Positions 60,068-64,000 of a stretch of DNA of 64,000 nucleotides are shown piece by piece. The position numbers and the translations under genes were made by a program. Source of the stretch: Papaver somniferum (taxonomy: Eukaryota; Streptophyta; Magnoliopsida; Ranunculales; Papaveraceae). Every line of letters starts with the position of its first letter. Positions within the stretch are counted from its first letter, which is position 1. The stretch lies in assembly GCF_003573695.1 (NCBI RefSeq), contig NC_039363.1, positions 150,816,826-150,880,825 on the forward strand, in the 5' to 3' direction. Under the pieces are notes generated by a model that saw only the letters and a program-made list of their open reading frames with translations, did not search any database and had not been told where the DNA came from.

Positions 60068-60930
60068 TGAATATTTTGGTAATCAGTATTACTATTATGA
60101 GATTTATACAGAGCCTTACTAAATTTATTCCTATAATTAGAATTATGCTATACTGCGGTTGGATTGGTGACTTGTAATGGGTCAAGGATTCTATTTTATT
60201 AGTGCTTAGTTACCTGGACATGCAGATAATAGACATCCCAGCCTGAGCCCATTTTACAGCGAGAACCATCGAGTAGACACTTAGCCATCTAAACCTTATA
60301 TGACAACACCATCTGTCGTATAATGAAGACTTCCATTATAGATGAGTTTTTTTTTTCTTTTTGCTTAATTGACTTGTCTACACCTGACTTATTATGTCTG
60401 AATCTGATTTTTTACACCTGACTAAGAAATCATAAAGCCTTGAATATACATAATTTATTTTTATTTACATCAGTTATATGCCGAGCGAGTCATGTACAAA
60501 GTAGCACCTAACTCAAATAACTCGAAGTTAGATGCACGAGCCAAATCAAACATCAAAAATTGAAAAAAAGAAAGAAAAAATATCTATTATCGTCCCGAGT
60601 CACATCCAACAAACATGGTGGTGTATTTCAGACGCAAGAGCCTAGTTCGATGGACTGAAATGAGAAGTAAACTACTCCCATAATGAGCCAAGTTAGGCTA
60701 ATTTGGGAGTTGTCACTGTTTCCCATTCGATTGCTGTGGAGAAATGGAGAAAACAAACAAAACTAGTCAAATAAAACCAAGGTGACCAAACATGTGGTAC
60801 AAAAAATCCAGCCATATTATTTTTAATAAATGAAAACCATTTAATTAAAAAGTGACACAAAAACTCCAGGTCAAATAATAATGTGCAAATTTAGTTTTTA
60901 TTACTTTAAAAAAAGCCAAACATACCCTTT
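60068..60930. other. Stretch without recognised genes
   Basis: AT-rich, with T and A runs and no supported coding region. Near 60,850 the phrase CACAAAAACTCCA occurs, repeated in reverse complement near 62,850. Confidence 0.4.
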
Positions 60931-61540
60931 TTACCTTGTCTTCTTCTTCTTCTCTCCTTTCTTTTTTCTATTTATGCGGTCTTCATCTCCCCACCACCAT
61001 TAACACCAGCATCAACAAATATCTCTCCATGAACACCACCGCAACACCTCCGTCACCACCACCAACAACACCTCCGTCACCACCAGCAGCAACACCTTCG
61101 TCTCCTCCACGAAACCTTCGTCTCTTTTTCTTCTATTTCTATTCAGATCTATCACCAACAGTAGCTCCGCCACCATCAAACCAACCGATGTGTCCAGATC
61201 CGCCACCAACAGAACCTCCGTCTCCTCCATTAACACCATCATCACCTCCTTCTCCTCCATTAACACCATCATCACCTTCTTCTTCTCCGTCTACAGATTT
61301 TCCATCAACAACACCGCCTCCTCTTATTTTTGTTTTTCCCACCAGTACATCAGATCCACCACCAACACTACTTCTACCTCCTCCTTTTATCATCTAAAAC
61401 CACCACCAATACCTTCAAATCGTCCACCAACAACACCTCATCTACAATCAACACCAGTACCTGCAGATCCGCTCCCAACATCACCTCCGCCTCCTCGTTC
61501 AATCCTCTACAATCACCACCACCACCTTATGATGTTTTCA
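60931..61540. repeat. CT/ACC-rich low-complexity block
   Basis: Built from CACCACCA, CCTCCGTC and ACACC units, so every forward frame reads as proline/serine/threonine-rich peptide. The 153-codon frame at 60,936-61,397 comes from this. It is complementary in style to the GGT-rich block at 62,265-62,720. Confidence 0.65.
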
Positions 61541-61607
61541 TCACCAGCAAATGATGATACATCTTCAAAGTCGAAATCAGTATTGTATTGGGAAATGACA
61601 GATTTAT

Positions 61608-62596
61608 GATGAAACCAAAATTGGTTTCATCAAATTCTGACAGTTTTGGTTGGTGAAAACAGTAAACTAATGATGAAACCAAATTTGGTTTCATCATAAA
61701 CTTGCCTATTTTCTGTCATGAAATCAAAGATTTTAATGATGAAAATTAAGTTTATGATGAAACCAAATTTTGGTTTCACCTGATTTTTGTCTAGTTTATT
61801 CGGTCTGACTTGGAAGACGACATGTTTGGTTTCATCATTGAAGTTATGTTGGTGAAATGACAATATGTGGTTTCGATTGTATGTGCAATGGTGGTTTTGA
61901 TTATATGTGTGTATGAATTGGGAGAATGTGTATAGCAGGGTCTGGTACTGGTACTCCAGGTATTGATGAAGAAGTTTTGTTGGTAGTGGTGGCCTTAACT
62001 GAAGTTATGGAAGTGATAAAGAATGGATTAACTGAGTAAGGGTGGTGCTAATGCAATGAGAGTTGTAGTTGAGCTTCAGGTGTTGCATAAGTGACTGGTA
62101 TGGGAACAATTAAAGAGGTGTATGTATGCATTGTTAAAAGTGTAATGAATTGGCTGAAGTTGATGAAACCTAATTAGGTTTCATCGTATTTTTTTCATTT
62201 TGTTGAATATTAATATCTGTGAAGCCAATTTTTGATGGTGGGATACAGGTGGATTATTTTTTGTTGAAACTGGTTGTAGTTGAGGGGGTAATGGTAGTGG
62301 TGGTTGTGGTGCTGGTGGTTGTGACAGCGATGGGGGTGGTGCAGTTGACGGTGGTGGTAGGTTTCATCTTATTGTGGATTGTTTTTTGTTGAAAGTAGTC
62401 TTAGTTAAGGAGGTAATGGTAGTGGTGGTTGTGGTGATTATGGTTGTGGTGGCGATGGGGGCGGTGCAGTTGACGGTGGTGGAAGGTTTCATCTTATTGT
62501 GTTTCATTTTTTCTTCTTCTTCTTTCTCCTTTCTTTTATGATGAAACCAAAATTTGGTTTCATCTTATTTTGGTGAAACCAATTTTTGGTTTCATC
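61608..62596. repeat. Dispersed ~24-bp palindromes (GATGAAACC...GGTTTCATC)
   Basis: Full palindromes are at 61,608-61,631, 61,672-61,695 (perfect), 61,756-61,780, 62,162-62,185 (perfect, different centre), 62,540-62,564 and 62,572-62,596. Half sites lie at 61,824, 62,360 and 62,483. Outer arms stay constant while the centre varies (AAAATT, AAATTT, TAATTA). Nothing else in the window has this sequence. Confidence 0.8.
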
Positions 62597-62720
62597 ATTT
62601 TTCTGGTGGTGGCGCGGTGGTGGTCGATGGAGCCGGCGAAGGTGGTCGGTGGCGGCGACGGCGAAGGTGGTCGGTGGTGGCGGCGACGACGGGCGGTGGT
62701 GATGTTGCTGGTGGTGGGTT
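62265..62720. repeat. GGT-rich block with a 124-bp duplication
   Basis: GCAGTTGACGGTGGTGG recurs at 62,341 and 62,465, within two ~124-bp copies, followed by GGTGGTCGGTGGCGGCGACG-type sequence. The 62-codon frame at 62,554 is low-complexity and not supported as a gene. Confidence 0.65.
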
Positions 62721-62880
62721 GTTGTTCGTGGTGATAATATAATAAAAAAAGGTTGGGTTGATTTTTGTTTTTGTTGGGGTGATTTAAATAATAAAAGGGT
62801 AATGTAGACAGTTTATGTTAAATGAGATTTTTGTATTTGTTTTGGTGGAGTTTTTGTGCATGGATGTGATACTTTTGGGT

Positions 62881-63529
62881 TATAACTCGCGGACCGGAAA
62901 ACAAAAGCAAAAGTAGTGCTCTGGTCTGGTATATAATTAGTTGCTTTTAATCTCTTATATTATCAAGTCAGGTATTTCATGTTTTTTTGCCCATCTTTGA
63001 CTTGTACTTACTCGGACGCGACCAACAAACTTAAATCTCAACTCCATCTCTCTCTCTCTTTATTACTTTCTCTCTCTTTCTGTAAACGGATTCTTCTCTA
63101 CCCTGGTTTTCCGACAACGGAGCCGTTTATTTTCCACTCCTAAATCTCCTCTCACAAACCCGTATCTGACTCTTCCAAATATCTACCTTCTCTTGTCGGA
63201 AAACCACATTCCCCTGTCTCAGTCTTTTTTGACGGCTATATGAACTTTCTCTTTTATTTCAACTCTCTCTTTCAAACTTATTCTAACTTATAATCACGAC
63301 TCCTTCAAAGACTTCATAAGTAGAATTTTAGGGTGTCGTTTCAACTCAGACCTTCGAAGATTACTGGAAACCGCCAACAGATCTGAAATTTGAGATTAAG
63401 TTTATGAGGTAATAGGGTAGTGGTTGAAAATTGATGGTAATTCATAAACAATTTTGTCATCTATGATGACTGGAGCAGGTTTACAAAGATCGATGCGGGT
63501 GGTAGTATTTTTGAAGCTTTTCACATGGA
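62881..63529 (+). promoter_or_regulatory. Promoter and leader of the host gene
   Basis: CT-rich runs (63,049-63,082) of the pyrimidine-patch kind common at plant promoters lie ~450 bases before the ATG. A short leader intron is possible: donor GAG/GTAATA at 63,409 and acceptor GGAGCAG at 63,478 (70 bases). The start site is not certain. Confidence 0.45.
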
Positions 63530-63577
63530 ATGGCAGATCTTGCTACTAACGGGAATGCTGAGCGAGATAATGAACAG
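63530..63577 (+). CDS. First coding exon of an unidentified host gene (partial)
   Basis: ATG at 63,530 opens MADLATNGNAERDNEQ and stops at a splice donor, CAG/GTTCTC, at 63,578. The leader before it is UTR-like, and the context is free of LTR sequence. The intron runs at least ~420 bases, through T-rich tracts, towards or past the window end. An upstream ATG at 63,464 gives only a 28-codon frame. Sixteen residues are too few to name a family. The start fits a typical nuclear or cytosolic plant protein N-terminus with no signal peptide. Confidence 0.5.
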
Positions 63578-64000
63578 GTTCTCTTTTTTCTAAAAATATT
63601 TTTTATTAGGAAAATTTGGTTTAGTTTTTTTTTTTAGTTATTTGTGCCAATTTCACATTATTCTTGTTGTGCACTCTGATGAACTAGATCTTACGTTATC
63701 TGGAATTAGTCTAGTTCAGGAAAATTATCCATGGATGTGATCAGAGAAAAAAATTGGGAGTTTAGGAGGGATTTCGCACTTAGTTGACAAAATTGTTTCT
63801 ATTTTTTTTTGTGCTGCAATGATCTTCGAGATTTCTTTGAAATTAGTGGAAGTGCTTAATTCTGATTGCTGTTTAAGACGTTTGGTAATCATTTGTTGGT
63901 TATTATGATTTTCCGCGGACATATGTTCATATTTGAGTATGCCAGGAAGTAAAACTGAAAATGGTAAGATTGACATATGACATGAAGATTAAATAGTGAA
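63578..64000 (+). other. First intron of the host gene (to window end)
   Basis: T-rich intron-like sequence with several candidate acceptors. No second exon could be chosen with confidence. Confidence 0.4.

Noticed and set aside
60936..61397. 153-codon proline-rich frame
   Set aside because: Low-complexity CCT/ACC sequence gives proline-rich peptide in several frames; no signal or domain supports a cell-wall protein.
62554..62742. Glycine/arginine-rich 62-codon frame
   Set aside because: GGT/GGC low-complexity sequence; starts in a palindromic repeat.

Overview
The window is nuclear DNA of a repeat-rich flowering plant, almost certainly a eudicot. It is AT-rich and dominated by plant-type LTR retrotransposons: Ty3/gypsy of the Athila and Tat kinds, and Ty1/copia with Sirevirus-like ends. 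I suspect a Ranunculales/Papaveraceae-type genome, but nothing here proves the species. No bacterial, organellar, CRISPR, rRNA or tRNA genes were seen. The only likely host gene is the first coding exon of a plus-strand gene at 63,530, with a CT-rich leader before it; the gene runs out of the window.

Layout, bases 1-27,700: a left-hand stack of nested insertions. Element A (gypsy, 3' end only, LTR ending at 1,720) sits inside the gag-protease region of element B (Tat-type gypsy, minus strand, LTR 4,832-5,738). B sits inside a C-family LTR (C2: 5,739-6,335 and 18,251-18,706). C2 is also split by element D, a complete Athila-type gypsy element (6,336-18,250; ~1.95-kb LTRs, TSD CATGG, one 1,701-codon gag-pol frame with a late frameshift). 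C2 interrupts the 3' LTR of E1, a gag-only minus-strand copia element (18,707-26,421), which cuts LTR F' (26,422-27,284). F' in turn lies against LTR fragment G1 (27,285-27,699).

Bases 27,700-53,849: a second stack. A minus-strand copia-type LTR, H, is split by solo LTR G2 (28,082-30,355) and by plus-strand LTR J. J is split by copia element E3 (32,378 to about 51,679), which has the order LTR-internal-LTR-partial internal. E3's second LTR is split by element C1 (39,257-48,119, TSD ACTTG). C1 is a minus-strand gypsy-like element with no gag-pol. Its only gene is a broken plant-mobile-domain (PMD) gene on the opposite strand to its LTRs, with its own TATA box. The C-family LTRs carry 69-bp GC-rich tandem arrays that open long artefactual reading frames.

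Bases 53,850-64,000: lower-copy sequence with small DNA-transposon-like units. These are a region of ~20 GTTCGGCT/AGCCGAAC motifs between two decayed first-exon-like sequences (55.4-56.9 kb), a Stowaway-like MITE (57,643-57,750), a ~1.05-kb long-TIR element with a possible captured exon (59,015-60,067), and a ~2-kb segment flanked by opposite-strand proline-codon-like and GGT-rich sequence and holding repeated ~24-bp palindromes (about 60.9-62.9 kb). The start of the host gene follows.

The parts most worth following up are the antisense PMD gene in C1; a hairpin with an invariant AGGA loop placed just before polypurine tracts, found three times with covarying stems; the interchangeable U3 motif cassettes of the copia-type LTRs; and the two unexplained motif clusters at 55.7-56.6 and 61.6-62.6 kb.
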